From the NCBI RefSeq assembly GCF_009668025.1, contig NZ_WJXZ01000014.1, positions 1,012,448 through 1,076,447 of the forward strand: DNA of 64,000 bases. Direction: 5' to 3'. Made by a program: the position numbers and the translations under genes. The stretch comes from Larkinella terrae (GTDB lineage Bacteria > Bacteroidota > Bacteroidia > Cytophagales > Spirosomataceae). Positions 18,027 to 27,165 of this stretch are shown here, in pieces. The stretch's first letter is position 1; the number at the start of each line of letters is the position of its first letter. The notes below the pieces were generated by a model that had not been told where the DNA came from, made no database searches, and saw only the letters and a list, made by a program, of their open reading frames with translations.

Positions 18027-19028
18027 ATGGCAACTATTGCATTGTATGGATTCGGTCGCATCGGTCGGCAGTTTCTGCGCGTTGGTCTGAGCAACAATTT
18101 ATTTGTTCCGGTTTCCATTTCTGACATCCGCGACGAGCCAACGTTGGCGGCTTTGTTTGCCGTTGATACCAATTACGGCCGCTGGCCCGAACCGGTTTCC
18201 GGCAGCGAAGGTCAACTGACGATTGGTGAGCGAACGATTCCGTATATAAATTCGGCGAAAGAAGTGCCGGACTGGAAAGCGCTCGGCGTCGATCTGGTGG
18301 TCGATTGTACGGGCCGGGCCACCAACCGCGCCGGTGCGCAGGTTCACCTCGACCGGGGCGCCAAATATGTGCTCATCAGCGCCCCCAGCAAATCCCTGGC
18401 CGACTGCGACGCCGTACTGTTGAAAGGCATCAACCTCGACACGTTCGATCCTGAAAACCACCACATTATCAGCATGGGAAGCTGTACGACCAACGCCCTG
18501 GCTGCGGTTGTGAAGGTGATTCGGGAGAATTTCGGTATTCAATACGGTCTGTTCTCGACCGTTCACTCCTATACCAATACGCAGTCGCTGACGGATCAGC
18601 CGATGAAAGACCGGCGCGATTCGTGGGCTGCGGCCGAGAACATCATTCCGTCGTCGTCGGGAGCCGCCCGAGCCCTGCAATTCATCTGGAAAGACCTCAA
18701 AATTACCGGGAAAGCGTACCGCGTTCCGACCCGCACGGGCAGTATTGCGGAGCTGAACCTGATTACCGAAAAAGATTGCACCGTGCAGGAAGTGAACGAT
18801 GCGTTCCGCAAAGCCGCTTCCGAAGGGCCTCTGAAAGGCGTCATGGATGTGCTGGAGCAGGAGTGGGCGTCGTCGCGCATTGTGGCCGATCCGCATTCGT
18901 CAATCATCGATCTGCCGTTGACAGCGAAAGAAGGAAATCTGCTGTCGGTGGCCGCCTGGTACGATAACGAGTGGGGTTTTTCAAACCGGCTGGCCGAAGT
19001 CGCGGCTTACCTGGCCGAACGGATTTAA
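18027..19028 (+). CDS. Glyceraldehyde-3-phosphate dehydrogenase, divergent type
   Basis: 333 aa from the ATG at 18027 (MATIALYGFGRIGRQFLRV), the usual GAPDH length; an in-frame ATG 87 nt upstream would add an unrelated leader. The NAD-binding GFGRIGR motif, catalytic Cys153 in GSCTTN, His180 in TVHSYTNTQ, and the C-terminal WYDNEWGFSNR are present. It departs from housekeeping GAPDH in reading GSCTTN for ASCTTN, HSYT for HAYT, and in the NAD-contact loop (ISDIRDEPTLAALFAVDTNYG). It is probably a paralogue with a special role or with different cofactor preference. Dps follows 60 nt downstream. Confidence 0.9.
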   Translation: MATIALYGFGRIGRQFLRVGLSNNLFVPVSISDIRDEPTLAALFAVDTNYGRWPEPVSGSEGQLTIGERTIPYINSAKEVPDWKALGVDLVVDCTGRATNRAGAQVHLDRGAKYVLISAPSKSLADCDAVLLKGINLDTFDPENHHIISMGSCTTNALAAVVKVIRENFGIQYGLFSTVHSYTNTQSLTDQPMKDRRDSWAAAENIIPSSSGAARALQFIWKDLKITGKAYRVPTRTGSIAELNLITEKDCTVQEVNDAFRKAASEGPLKGVMDVLEQEWASSRIVADPHSSIIDLPLTAKEGNLLSVAAWYDNEWGFSNRLAEVAAYLAERI

Positions 19029-19088
19029 TCCGGGTCTATTCTCAAGTCGTTCTGAATCAATCTACTGTAACCTTAAAAACCGCATCCG

Positions 19089-19562
19089 ATGAAAACAAGC
19101 ATTGGTATTTCAACCGAAAACCGGGAAGTTGTTGCGCACCAACTGGCGAAGCTACTGGCCGATGAATTCGTGCTTTACACGAAAACCCTCAACGCCCACT
19201 GGAACCTGGAAGGCATGGACTTCCACTCGGTTCACCTGTATTTTGAAGAACTTTACACCCAATCGGCGGAAATTGTCGACGAGGTTGCGGAACGCATCCG
19301 CCAATTGGGACATTACGCCCCCGGAACGCTGAAGAGCTTTCTGCAACTGACGCATTTGACCGAACAGGACGGCGGAGGAAACGATAGCCGCAGCCTGATT
19401 AAAAAACTGCTGGCCGACCACGAAAGCATCATCGAATTCATCCGGGGCAACATCGACGAATTTGCCGACGCGCACAAAGATGCCGGAACGAGCGACTACA
19501 TCACCGGTTTGATGGAAAAACACGAAAAAATTGCCTGGATGCTCCGGGCGCATATCAAATAA
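19089..19562 (+). CDS. dps: Dps family ferritin-like DNA-protection protein
   Basis: 157 aa, the family length. The inter-subunit ferroxidase ligands are in place with Dps spacing: His37 (NAHWNLEG), His49 (FHSVHLYF), Asp64 and Glu68 (DEVAERI). It should form a dodecamer that oxidises Fe2+ with H2O2 and protects DNA. It has no long basic N-terminal tail, so direct DNA binding may be weak. It is 60 nt after the GAPDH gene and may be co-transcribed with it. Confidence 0.93.
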   Translation: MKTSIGISTENREVVAHQLAKLLADEFVLYTKTLNAHWNLEGMDFHSVHLYFEELYTQSAEIVDEVAERIRQLGHYAPGTLKSFLQLTHLTEQDGGGNDSRSLIKKLLADHESIIEFIRGNIDEFADAHKDAGTSDYITGLMEKHEKIAWMLRAHIK

Positions 19563-19567
19563 AAAGG

Positions 19568-19660
19568 AATGATAAATAGTAAATGATGAATGTTGAATAT
19601 AGAAGTACTTCCCAATCGGGCACTTTTATATTTAACATTCATCATTTTACATTTGTCATT
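19568..19660. repeat. Long A+T-rich imperfect palindrome
   Basis: Arms 19568-19594 and 19634-19660 match over about 27 bases with a few mismatches, around a 39-base centre. It lies between the convergent dps and T9SS-cargo genes, so it may act as a terminator, but the length suggests a small mobile palindrome. Confidence 0.65.
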
Positions 19661-19690
19661 TAGTTTTTTTTGAAAGTCAAAACCGCTTCC

Positions 19691-22591
19691 TTAATTCGTA
19701 CCGCCGGATTCCTGCAGGATTTCCACCCAGCCTTTGTAAATCTCCGCCGGGGCATTGCAATTCAGGCGCTTGAATTTCACCCGAATCTGATAGTAGTATA
19801 AACCGCCGGGCAATTCCTGGCCTCGGTTATTTTTTCCATCCCAGGTCAGTGCCACATCGACTCCGCTGCTCTGGTAAACTTGTTGGCCCCAACGGTTGAC
19901 GATGGTTATCTCCGCCGATTCCACAAACCGGGGACAACTCATCGGCTCGAAAATGTCGTTTTTGCCGTCACCATTGGGCGTAAAAACATTTGGCATTTGC
20001 AAAAACGGGCAGTTGTCCTTGCAAACCCGATTGGACGATTTGCTCTCCTGGCCGCTGCGACTGACCGACCGAACCTCGTAACAACCCGCCAGCGACGTCA
20101 GATTTTCGTGCCGATACGCCATCGCATTGACCGACGCCAGCAAAACCAGCTCCTGACCTTCGCAGGGCGCATAATAAATGTTGTATTTGACAATGTTGCG
20201 GTCGCAATCGCCGGTCGTCGGGTTTTGCCACGTCAGGTTATTGGAAAACGTAGTCTGGTTACAAAACGATTCGGGTGTCAGACTCGCGCAATCCAGGGCA
20301 TCTATCGTCAGCTGGGGCGGGCAGGGTTTGGTCGTATCGATCGGCGTGGCGCAAACGCCCTGCGAGAAATTGTTCAGCAATAGTGTCGTCAGCGGAGCCG
20401 AATACCGCCCAACGGTTTCGACCCGGTAACAATAATTGCTATCGACCGACATCGTCACCGGTTGAACGCCGTCGGCGGCATACGTATCGGCCCCCTGATC
20501 GGTATATACATAGGTGTTAGCCGTGGTAACCGGAACAACGGCCACCAAGTTGAACGGCCCGTTGGGACCGGTTTTGCTGCGATAAATCCGGTGTTGCTGG
20601 TTATCATTGCTCCAGGGAACGCTGGCTTCCCAACTGAGCTGAACCCGTTTGAAACCGCCGGTGGCCGTCAGGCGAACGGAGCTGGCATTTTCCGTTACAT
20701 CCAGCCGCTGGAGCTGCCCCGAAGCCGGATCGGTGTAATAAAATTCGACGTGATACCGGTAGGCATTGGCCACAGTATTCAATCCGCGATCCGTATAAAC
20801 CGTGTCGGCCACCGCAGGCTGCAAGCTGGTGTTGATGGTCGCAATCTGCGTAAAACTGGTGCCCGTCAGCCCGGTTGCCCGGTACAGGCGGTATTGGAAC
20901 GGACCGGTTCCGTCCTGCGGATTAACGCCGGGCGGGCGCGTCCAGCGAACCGTGATAACCCCTCTTGTATCGTACGTACTGTCAACGGTAACGTGCGTAA
21001 TCAACGGAACCTGCTGGGGTAAATTCACGCAAACCTGTTCAGAAACAACGCTTTGGCCGTAATTGGGCCGGGGCAGCATAACCACGATCCGGTAGCTGTA
21101 TTGAACACCCCGTTTCAGTCCCTGATTGGCGTTGTTATCCGTAAACGTCGTTTCGTTGATGAGTTTTTCGCCAATTTTCACGTAACCGGTCGATGGTTCC
21201 AAACCGGGGTTGGTACACGGATCGAGGTTCACATCATCGCAGCCTTCCTTGCGGTAAATCACCATTTTGGTGTCGGCTGGCAAGGCGGAAACTCCGCAGG
21301 CATAGGCATCCCAATTGAGAACGATCGCTCGTCCGGCCGGATCGGCGGTTGGGCGGGCGGTGAGGTTTTGCGGTTTCGGCGCATAAATCCGGATACGGAA
21401 CGATTCAAGCGTTGCCAATTGCGTTTGCCCGACGCCACGTGGCTGATCGACGACCCGGAAAATGACATCGTACGGTTCGGCCCGAACGTGGGCGCAGTTG
21501 GTCTGCCAGCGAAAGTTTGATGTGGCGGGACTGTTCTGAAAACCGGTCGGCGTCAGGGTTGCGGCCGGTGGGGCTACCAGTTGAATCGTTGAATTATCCG
21601 GCCCTTTGTTGAACGGTCCGCCAAAACCGGTCACTTCAATGCGGTTTCCGTCGGGATCGGTGGCCGTAATCGTTTGCTGAATCAATGTGCCCGCTTCCAC
21701 GCAAAGGTCTTCTGGTACCTTCAGTTCGGGGCGCTTGTTGATGGATGGCGTCACGATGATCTGAACGTCCCGGACAATTTCCCCGATTTTGACGCCGTCG
21801 CGCCATTCTTCCACGATAAACGCAATGTTGTACTGACCAACTTCGGCAGGCGCGTCCCAGCAGACATCGCCGGTTATGGCATTGACGGTCAGCGTCGCCG
21901 GACCGGTATTGGCTTCGTTGACGCGGTTAAGGCCAATCGTCGTCGGGTCGGCATATCCGGCCACGAACCCCAGCTCGCAGGACGATTCGTCGTTTTCATT
22001 TAATTTTCCGGAAGGTGTATAAAGCCGGTAGGCAAGGCTATCGCCGTCGGCATCGAAAGCCGCCGGATTGTGGCACCATTTCTGGCCGACGCGGGCCGAA
22101 TCCAAAGGCGGATTCAGCAAAACCGGTGTGCTGTTGAGTCCCAAACCGGCATTTACGACGATGGTGGTTCGTAATTTAAAGTTGGTTTGGATGGAATTTG
22201 GGATGTTGCGGGTCCCTTCATTCCGGTTCGTAATCGTGCAGCTAATGTCGTAATTTCCGGGGCCGGGATAGGTATAGGTTGTCCGATAAATGTTGATGGA
22301 CGTGTTGGAGTTAATGTTTCGGGATTCGGCCGCGACCCGGGGCACCCGGCGCATCTGGTTTCCGACCCCAAAGCAGAAATTGACGTCATTTTGCGCGCGC
22401 GCGGCCACCAGTCCCCCGGTTGGTCCCGGTCGGATGTCAAAATAAACCGTCAGCGTAATTTCGTAGGTGAGCGCCGTCGATGAAATCCGGCGGGTGGTAA
22501 TTTCGCCCGCCCGAACGTGGGTAGCCAGCGCATCCGAAACCGCAATAAAATTCAGGACTGCCCAGAAAAACAGAAGTAAAGACGTTTTCAT
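19691..22591 (-). CDS. T9SS type B sorting domain (gliding motility C-terminal) surface protein with Fn3-like domains
   Basis: 966 aa from the ATG at 22591, which gives a signal peptide (MKTSLLLFFWAVLNFIAVSDALA). The N-terminal half has bacterial Ig/cadherin-like modules (EGTRNIPNSIQ..., APAEVGQYNIAFIVEEWRDG, AGTLIQQTITATDPDGNRIEV). The middle has at least three fibronectin type III-like modules (about 440-830). The C-terminal domain NVFTPNGDGKNDIFEPMSC ... VNRWGQQVYQS ... WDGKNNRGQELPGGLYYYQI is the gliding-associated/type B T9SS sorting signal. The product should be secreted across the outer membrane by T9SS and kept at the surface. Its role, such as adhesion or gliding, is inferred only from the domains. 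Confidence 0.93.
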   Translation of the reverse strand: MKTSLLLFFWAVLNFIAVSDALATHVRAGEITTRRISSTALTYEITLTVYFDIRPGPTGGLVAARAQNDVNFCFGVGNQMRRVPRVAAESRNINSNTSINIYRTTYTYPGPGNYDISCTITNRNEGTRNIPNSIQTNFKLRTTIVVNAGLGLNSTPVLLNPPLDSARVGQKWCHNPAAFDADGDSLAYRLYTPSGKLNENDESSCELGFVAGYADPTTIGLNRVNEANTGPATLTVNAITGDVCWDAPAEVGQYNIAFIVEEWRDGVKIGEIVRDVQIIVTPSINKRPELKVPEDLCVEAGTLIQQTITATDPDGNRIEVTGFGGPFNKGPDNSTIQLVAPPAATLTPTGFQNSPATSNFRWQTNCAHVRAEPYDVIFRVVDQPRGVGQTQLATLESFRIRIYAPKPQNLTARPTADPAGRAIVLNWDAYACGVSALPADTKMVIYRKEGCDDVNLDPCTNPGLEPSTGYVKIGEKLINETTFTDNNANQGLKRGVQYSYRIVVMLPRPNYGQSVVSEQVCVNLPQQVPLITHVTVDSTYDTRGVITVRWTRPPGVNPQDGTGPFQYRLYRATGLTGTSFTQIATINTSLQPAVADTVYTDRGLNTVANAYRYHVEFYYTDPASGQLQRLDVTENASSVRLTATGGFKRVQLSWEASVPWSNDNQQHRIYRSKTGPNGPFNLVAVVPVTTANTYVYTDQGADTYAADGVQPVTMSVDSNYCYRVETVGRYSAPLTTLLLNNFSQGVCATPIDTTKPCPPQLTIDALDCASLTPESFCNQTTFSNNLTWQNPTTGDCDRNIVKYNIYYAPCEGQELVLLASVNAMAYRHENLTSLAGCYEVRSVSRSGQESKSSNRVCKDNCPFLQMPNVFTPNGDGKNDIFEPMSCPRFVESAEITIVNRWGQQVYQSSGVDVALTWDGKNNRGQELPGGLYYYQIRVKFKRLNCNAPAEIYKGWVEILQESGGTN

Positions 22592-22655
22592 AGAGATGAG
22601 ACAGTGATATGCCATATAAACGGCTCATCATCATCTTTTTGCATACGAATTCAGC

Positions 22656-22700
22656 GGTTTATCCAAAAAATAAAACCGCCTTTTAGTTTTTGGATAAACC
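22656..22700 (-). terminator. Hairpin at the 3' end of the sialic-acid operon
   Basis: Arms 22656-22669 and 22687-22700 (ggtttatccaaaaa and its inverse) form a 14-bp stem, with a T-rich strand on either side, 94 nt beyond the last operon gene. It may also lie in the leader of the T9SS-cargo gene. Confidence 0.5.
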
Positions 22701-22793
22701 ACGCTAAAACCGCTATGAAGTATTAAGGCAACCAACCTGTTTGATCGCGGTTAATTGTATTTGAAAAGATTTTAATTCTGTCTGATAAATGGC

Positions 22794-23924
22794 CTACCAA
22801 CTGCGCCCTTTAATGACTTCGGCAGTGTGGTTGTCCAGCCAGTTCCAGTCCAGTTCGACACCCAGGCCCGGCCCGGTGGGGCAATGCTGGTAGCCATCCG
22901 GCCCGACTTCCAGCGGGTCGTTTTTGAGGCCAAACCGGAACATCGGGTGGTGGCTTTCCACAAACCGGGACAGCCGCGTGGCACAACCGACGTGCAGATT
23001 GGCGATGTCGAGCAGGGGGGCGGCTGCGGTGTGGATTTCCAGCTCAAAACCCATCATTTCGCACATGCCGAAGGCTTTCATAATGCCGGTAATGCCGCTT
23101 TTGTGGTGCACATCACCCCGGATAATGTCGATGGCGCCTTCGGCCATGTAGTGCGGCAATTCGAACAAACCCACGGTTTCGGCGGCCAAAACCGGGGTCC
23201 GGATGGCTTCCGCCAGTTTCTTCAATTGTAGAATATGGGCATCCGGGAACGGTTCTTCAAACCACTCGTACCGCAGCTCATCGAGTTCGTAGCCAATTTT
23301 CAGGGCATCTTCAAACGACAAAACCGCCGATGAATCCACCATCAACGGAAAGTCAGAACCAACGATATCGCGGGCCACGCGCAGCCGCGGAATGTCGAGC
23401 GCCGAACCGCCGGACAGTTGCAATTTGATCCCCCGAAAACCGTGTTCCTTTTTGAGCCGAACCTGCTCGGCTACTTCGTCCACCGTCGTAATCGTCTGGG
23501 GTGGACAGGTCGAATAAACCGGTACTTTGTCGCGGTATTGCCCCAGAAGTTTCGCAACCGGCAAACCGGCAACTTTTCCTTTGATGTCCCACAGCGCCAC
23601 GTCCAGATTGCCCCAGATGGCTTCGCGGAAATTGTACAGATGCCGCTGTTTTTGCCGGAACGATTGCCAGATCGCTTCGTGATTCAGCGGGTCTTTCCCG
23701 ACCAGATCGTGGTAATAAATGTCGTGAACAGCGTAGGCCGACGCCCGGCCCTGCCCAAGCGGGCAATAGTCCATCGTGTAGCCTTCCAGCCCCGGCTGGT
23801 CGGTGTGAAGAATTGTCAGCGGAAAGTCAAAATAGGGCGGATACCCGGGCGGAATCTTCCCCGCGCCGTACCAACGTTCCGATGACTGGCGAATCAGCCG
23901 GGTAGTAATCTCCGTGATAATCAT
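22794..23924 (-). CDS. Mandelate racemase/muconate lactonizing (enolase superfamily) enzyme
   Basis: 376 aa from the ATG at 23924, which overlaps the preceding gene's stop by 4 nt; an upstream in-frame start exists but makes a poor leader. It has the enolase-superfamily capping domain (1-125) and a TIM barrel. Likely catalytic and metal residues are Lys167 (FRGIKLQLSGG), Asp197 (LMVDSSAVLS), Glu223 (YEWFEEPF), Glu249 (VLAAET) and His298 (ELEIHTAAA). The expected K-x-K motif reads K-L-Q, which points away from canonical racemases and toward a sugar-acid dehydratase. It is the last gene of the sialic-acid operon. Substrate unknown; an acid sugar or ulosonic acid is suggested by its neighbours. 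Confidence 0.88.
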   Translation of the reverse strand: MIITEITTRLIRQSSERWYGAGKIPPGYPPYFDFPLTILHTDQPGLEGYTMDYCPLGQGRASAYAVHDIYYHDLVGKDPLNHEAIWQSFRQKQRHLYNFREAIWGNLDVALWDIKGKVAGLPVAKLLGQYRDKVPVYSTCPPQTITTVDEVAEQVRLKKEHGFRGIKLQLSGGSALDIPRLRVARDIVGSDFPLMVDSSAVLSFEDALKIGYELDELRYEWFEEPFPDAHILQLKKLAEAIRTPVLAAETVGLFELPHYMAEGAIDIIRGDVHHKSGITGIMKAFGMCEMMGFELEIHTAAAPLLDIANLHVGCATRLSRFVESHHPMFRFGLKNDPLEVGPDGYQHCPTGPGLGVELDWNWLDNHTAEVIKGRSW

Positions 23925-25246
23925 AGTTTTAGCTGGGCTTTGGTGGGGCATTTGCCTAAATCCGCTTCCGGCACGCGCAGGTACAGCACCCGTTCCCAGC
24001 GGTGGGGAACAAACAGGTGCAACTGGCCGTTGTCGACGAACAGGTCGATGTAGGAACACTGGTAATTGCGGAACGGAGCCGCAAAACCTTCGCCCAGCGC
24101 ATTGACGAACAGCAGCCGAGGTTCGCTCCAGGTTGCGCCTTCGTCGGTGGAAGTCGAAAACCAGACTTCCGAACGGTCCTGCATCTGCTTTTTGTCGTTG
24201 CCGTTCAGTTCGGGATTATTCGGGTTGCTGTGGCGGTTGTGGTGAAGCGCAATGAGTGTTTTGTTGTCCGATAAATGAAACAGCATCGGTGGCGCGTCGG
24301 GGTGAACCAACGGGGTCGGTTGGGGATAGGGCCAGGTCTGGCCGTCGTCGGTGCTGCGGCTGCTCCACAGGTGTCCTTCGGCGGTGCGCATCATAAAGAG
24401 AACGTTGTTGCCGCCGAGCGCAATCGGTCGGCCTTCGTCCATGCGGTTAAATCCTTTCGCGTGCCAGCCGCCGTGTCGTTTGCCCGGCAGCAGGGTCCAG
24501 GTCTGGCCCTTGTCGTCCGATCGCAGCAAATACAGCCGGGTCATGAGCGGTTTATACGACCAGTCACCTTCGTGCGTGCCCAGCAGCCAGGTGCCGTTAG
24601 CGGTTTCGGTCATCCGCATCACCGACATGCCGAGGTAGCCCGGATCATTTTTGGGACGAATCAGCCGGACTTCCGACCAGCTAATACCGTCGTTGTCGGA
24701 ATACCGGTAGCCGATCGGCGCGTTTTCCTGCAGCCCATCCTCTCGGCTGTAGGTTCCCCACACGGGCTGCGTTCCGAAGGCGTAAATCCGGTTGGAACCC
24801 CTGGGAATGAAGGGGATAAAGCCGTGCTGATTGTAGTCGATATCAAAAGCAACGGTTGGCCCCTGCCAGGTTTTGCCCTTGTCTTTGGAACGATACGCCA
24901 GCATATCGTTCGTTTTGGTCTTTGCGTGACCGTAATGTCCGCCGTCGGGAAACATGAGCAGGTAATCGCCATTCGGGGTGACCGTCGCCCGCGTTTCGTA
25001 CAAACCGCCCTGCCGGTTTCGGGCGCGGTGAATGATCTGTCCCTGCAGTGAGGGAAGGGTGGTGGCAATGCCCAGATCGGCCCGCACGGTGAGCGGTTTG
25101 GGCAACTGCGTGATCGCATAGTCGCGTCCGGCCAGATTGATTGATCTTGCCAGCGTGTCGGGCGACTGGGCGGCTGCGGGCAGAACGGCAGTTGCCAGCA
25201 TCAGCAAACCTCCGATCAGGTTGGGTCTAGAGTACACGGTTTTCAA
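23921..25246 (-). CDS. Secreted BNR/sialidase-like six-bladed propeller protein
   Basis: 441 aa with a signal peptide (IGGLLMLATAVLPAAAQ). Five Asp-box motifs of S-x-D-x-G-x-T-W type are visible (SKDKGKTW, SDNDGISW, SDDKGQTW, STDDGQTW, STDEGATW), so the fold is a sialidase propeller. A complete GH33 arginine triad with catalytic Tyr cannot be confirmed, so it may be a lectin-like or differently specific glycosidase. Its start overlaps the upstream dehydrogenase end by about 20 nt and its end overlaps the next gene by 4 nt, firmly placing it in the operon. Confidence 0.85.
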   Translation of the reverse strand: MKTVYSRPNLIGGLLMLATAVLPAAAQSPDTLARSINLAGRDYAITQLPKPLTVRADLGIATTLPSLQGQIIHRARNRQGGLYETRATVTPNGDYLLMFPDGGHYGHAKTKTNDMLAYRSKDKGKTWQGPTVAFDIDYNQHGFIPFIPRGSNRIYAFGTQPVWGTYSREDGLQENAPIGYRYSDNDGISWSEVRLIRPKNDPGYLGMSVMRMTETANGTWLLGTHEGDWSYKPLMTRLYLLRSDDKGQTWTLLPGKRHGGWHAKGFNRMDEGRPIALGGNNVLFMMRTAEGHLWSSRSTDDGQTWPYPQPTPLVHPDAPPMLFHLSDNKTLIALHHNRHSNPNNPELNGNDKKQMQDRSEVWFSTSTDEGATWSEPRLLFVNALGEGFAAPFRNYQCSYIDLFVDNGQLHLFVPHRWERVLYLRVPEADLGKCPTKAQLKL

Positions 25247-26180
25247 GGGATTGTTCGGTTAAATAAAGATTCAGGTTTCGGCAGACCAACTGGCAAAACC
25301 GGTCGGTATGGCCCGTAGACAAACCGGCGGAGTGTCCGGTAATTAGTACATTGTCGCCGAGCTTCCACAGCGGACTGTCTTCGGGCAGGGGTTCAACCGT
25401 CGTTACATCCAGACCGGCACCGGCGAGTTTATTGTCCCGCAGTAATTCAAAAAGCGCGGGTTCATCGATGGTCGTGCCGCGCGAAAGGTTGTAGAGATAA
25501 GCCGTCGGTTTGGCGCAGGTCAACACGTCCCGGCTGAACAGATTGATGTTTTCGACGCTGCCGGGCATCGTTAGAAAGATATGATCGGCCTGCTGAACAG
25601 CGGTTTTTAAATCCGCCAGCAACACCATTTCATGGACCGACTCGGATGGCTCACGCGGCCGTCGGACAATCGCTACGGTTTTCATTTCCAGTCCTTTGCA
25701 CCGTTTCGCCAGTTCGGTTCCAATGTCGCCCAGGCCAACGATGAGTGCCGTTGATCCGGCAATCTCGGACGGATAGGGCAGGTGCCGCCGGAATTTTCGC
25801 TCGTCCTTGTCACGCACATGCGCAGGAATGCGCCGAACCAGCGCCATCATCATCCCGATCGCGTGCTCAGCGACGCCCACCGAATATTTACCCCGGCCGT
25901 TGCACAGCGCAATGCCGTGTTCTTCCAGGCCTTTGTTCTGGTAATCATCCCAACCCGACGAGCCGATTTGCAGAAATTTCACCGGCGTATCGATAAGCCA
26001 GTCGGCTTTGGGCCAGCCAACTGCCACTTCCGCATTTCGTAAAGCTGCGCGGTATTTCGTCTCGGGGGCATTTTGCGGTAAAACAACTAGTTCGGCGCGG
26101 TTGCCCACGGTTTGCTGAATGCGCTCAAGGTGGCTGGTGGTGAAGTCATCGACGGCGATGAGAATACGTTTAGGCGACAT
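25227..26180 (-). CDS. D-2-hydroxyacid dehydrogenase family protein
   Basis: 317 aa from the ATG at 26180 (MSPKRILIAVDD); an ATG 18 nt upstream is possible. The NAD-binding motif is VGLGDIGTEL. The R-E-H catalytic set is present at residues 240, 269 and 289 (numbered from the longer start): NLSRGTTID, VEPLPEDSPLW, ITGHSAG. The family reduces 2-oxoacids or oxidises D-2-hydroxyacids in the cytoplasm. Within the operon it may handle a 2-oxo sugar acid or the pyruvate produced by the lyase. It starts inside the 3' end of the upstream aldolase gene (26170-26180), so the genes are translationally coupled. Confidence 0.9.
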   Translation of the reverse strand: MSPKRILIAVDDFTTSHLERIQQTVGNRAELVVLPQNAPETKYRAALRNAEVAVGWPKADWLIDTPVKFLQIGSSGWDDYQNKGLEEHGIALCNGRGKYSVGVAEHAIGMMMALVRRIPAHVRDKDERKFRRHLPYPSEIAGSTALIVGLGDIGTELAKRCKGLEMKTVAIVRRPREPSESVHEMVLLADLKTAVQQADHIFLTMPGSVENINLFSRDVLTCAKPTAYLYNLSRGTTIDEPALFELLRDNKLAGAGLDVTTVEPLPEDSPLWKLGDNVLITGHSAGLSTGHTDRFCQLVCRNLNLYLTEQSLENRVL

Positions 26181-27165
26181 ACGGAGGGCGGTTTTCATTC
26201 GTAGGAAAAAACTCCGGAATCAGGCGCTGGGCGGCTTCCCGAACGCGACCGGCTTCGCTTTCCGGAATAAACCGGTACGGCCAGCGCAGTCGACTCCCGA
26301 CATTCGCCCAACCGCCGACCACCGCCAACATTTTATCACATGCCTGATTGGGAAACCGCTGGTCGTTGATGTACGGCGCGATGAATTCACTCATAAACTG
26401 CTGAATACGAGCCTCCCACGCCAGAGCGGCTGGCAGATCGGTTTGCATCCGATTGTACCAGTCCTGAGCGACTTTGGGATGCAGACAGGCTACGTTGGAG
26501 TAGGCTCCGTGCGCGCCTTCGCGGATGCCCGTCGCCAGAAAATGCCCCGGCACAAAAACGGAGAGATCGCTCATATGCTGCCGCATCTGCGTGTACCAAT
26601 CGGCCGATCCGCCGGGCACTTTGACGCCAACCAATTGCGGAACGGCGATTTTCAGTCGCCCAAATTCTTCCGGCGACAAACGGATTTTGGCGTGGGGCGG
26701 GTTGTAAAGAACGAGTCGTACGGTTTCCGAAACGGCCGCCATTTTACGAAGAAAGGCGATTTGCTCCGCTTCGACGGTCGGAAACCAGTCGGGCAGAATC
26801 ACCTGAACGGCGCCCGGTTCCCAGGGTAAACTGCGTTTCAGCCGCTCAAGCGACAAAATCGGACTCATGTGACTGACGCCAATCTGGAACGGCATTCCGG
26901 CCGCGTGACACTTTCGCGCCAGCAGTTCGTGAATCCGATCGAACTCGGTTTCGGTCTGGTTATAAAACTCACCCGCCGTGCCATTGGAATAAATACCGTC
27001 CACGCCAAAACCGATCAGCGCGTCGATTTCGTCCGCCAGTCGGGCAAAGTCAATGCGGTCGTCGTCGTTGATAGGCAGCATCAGTGTCGCCCAATTGCCC
27101 CGGATGTCGGCGGCTTCGAGCGGTTTTCCGGTTTTTCGTGGTGGGGCGGTTTGTTCCGGTATCAT
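26170..27165 (-). CDS. DapA/NanA-family aldolase (second paralogue)
   Basis: 331 aa TIM-barrel class I aldolase or dehydratase. The Schiff-base lysine is Lys182 (LVGVKVPGG), the general acid-base Tyr154 (LVLYNPPHA), and the carboxylate-binding loop is NGTAGEF (about residues 61-67) in place of GTTGE. Compared with the true lyase at 30496-31443, this loop and the lysine surroundings are quite different. It is therefore probably specific for another 2-keto-3-deoxy acid, for example one made by the enolase-superfamily enzyme of the same operon. Its start overlaps the PhyH stop by 4 nt. Confidence 0.88.
   Translation of the reverse strand: MIPEQTAPPRKTGKPLEAADIRGNWATLMLPINDDDRIDFARLADEIDALIGFGVDGIYSNGTAGEFYNQTETEFDRIHELLARKCHAAGMPFQIGVSHMSPILSLERLKRSLPWEPGAVQVILPDWFPTVEAEQIAFLRKMAAVSETVRLVLYNPPHAKIRLSPEEFGRLKIAVPQLVGVKVPGGSADWYTQMRQHMSDLSVFVPGHFLATGIREGAHGAYSNVACLHPKVAQDWYNRMQTDLPAALAWEARIQQFMSEFIAPYINDQRFPNQACDKMLAVVGGWANVGSRLRWPYRFIPESEAGRVREAAQRLIPEFFPTNENRPPYVA

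Noticed and set aside
24275-25051. Plus-strand open frame opposite the BNR gene
   Set aside because: Antisense to Asp-box repeats and without recognisable motifs; a shadow frame of high-G+C coding DNA.
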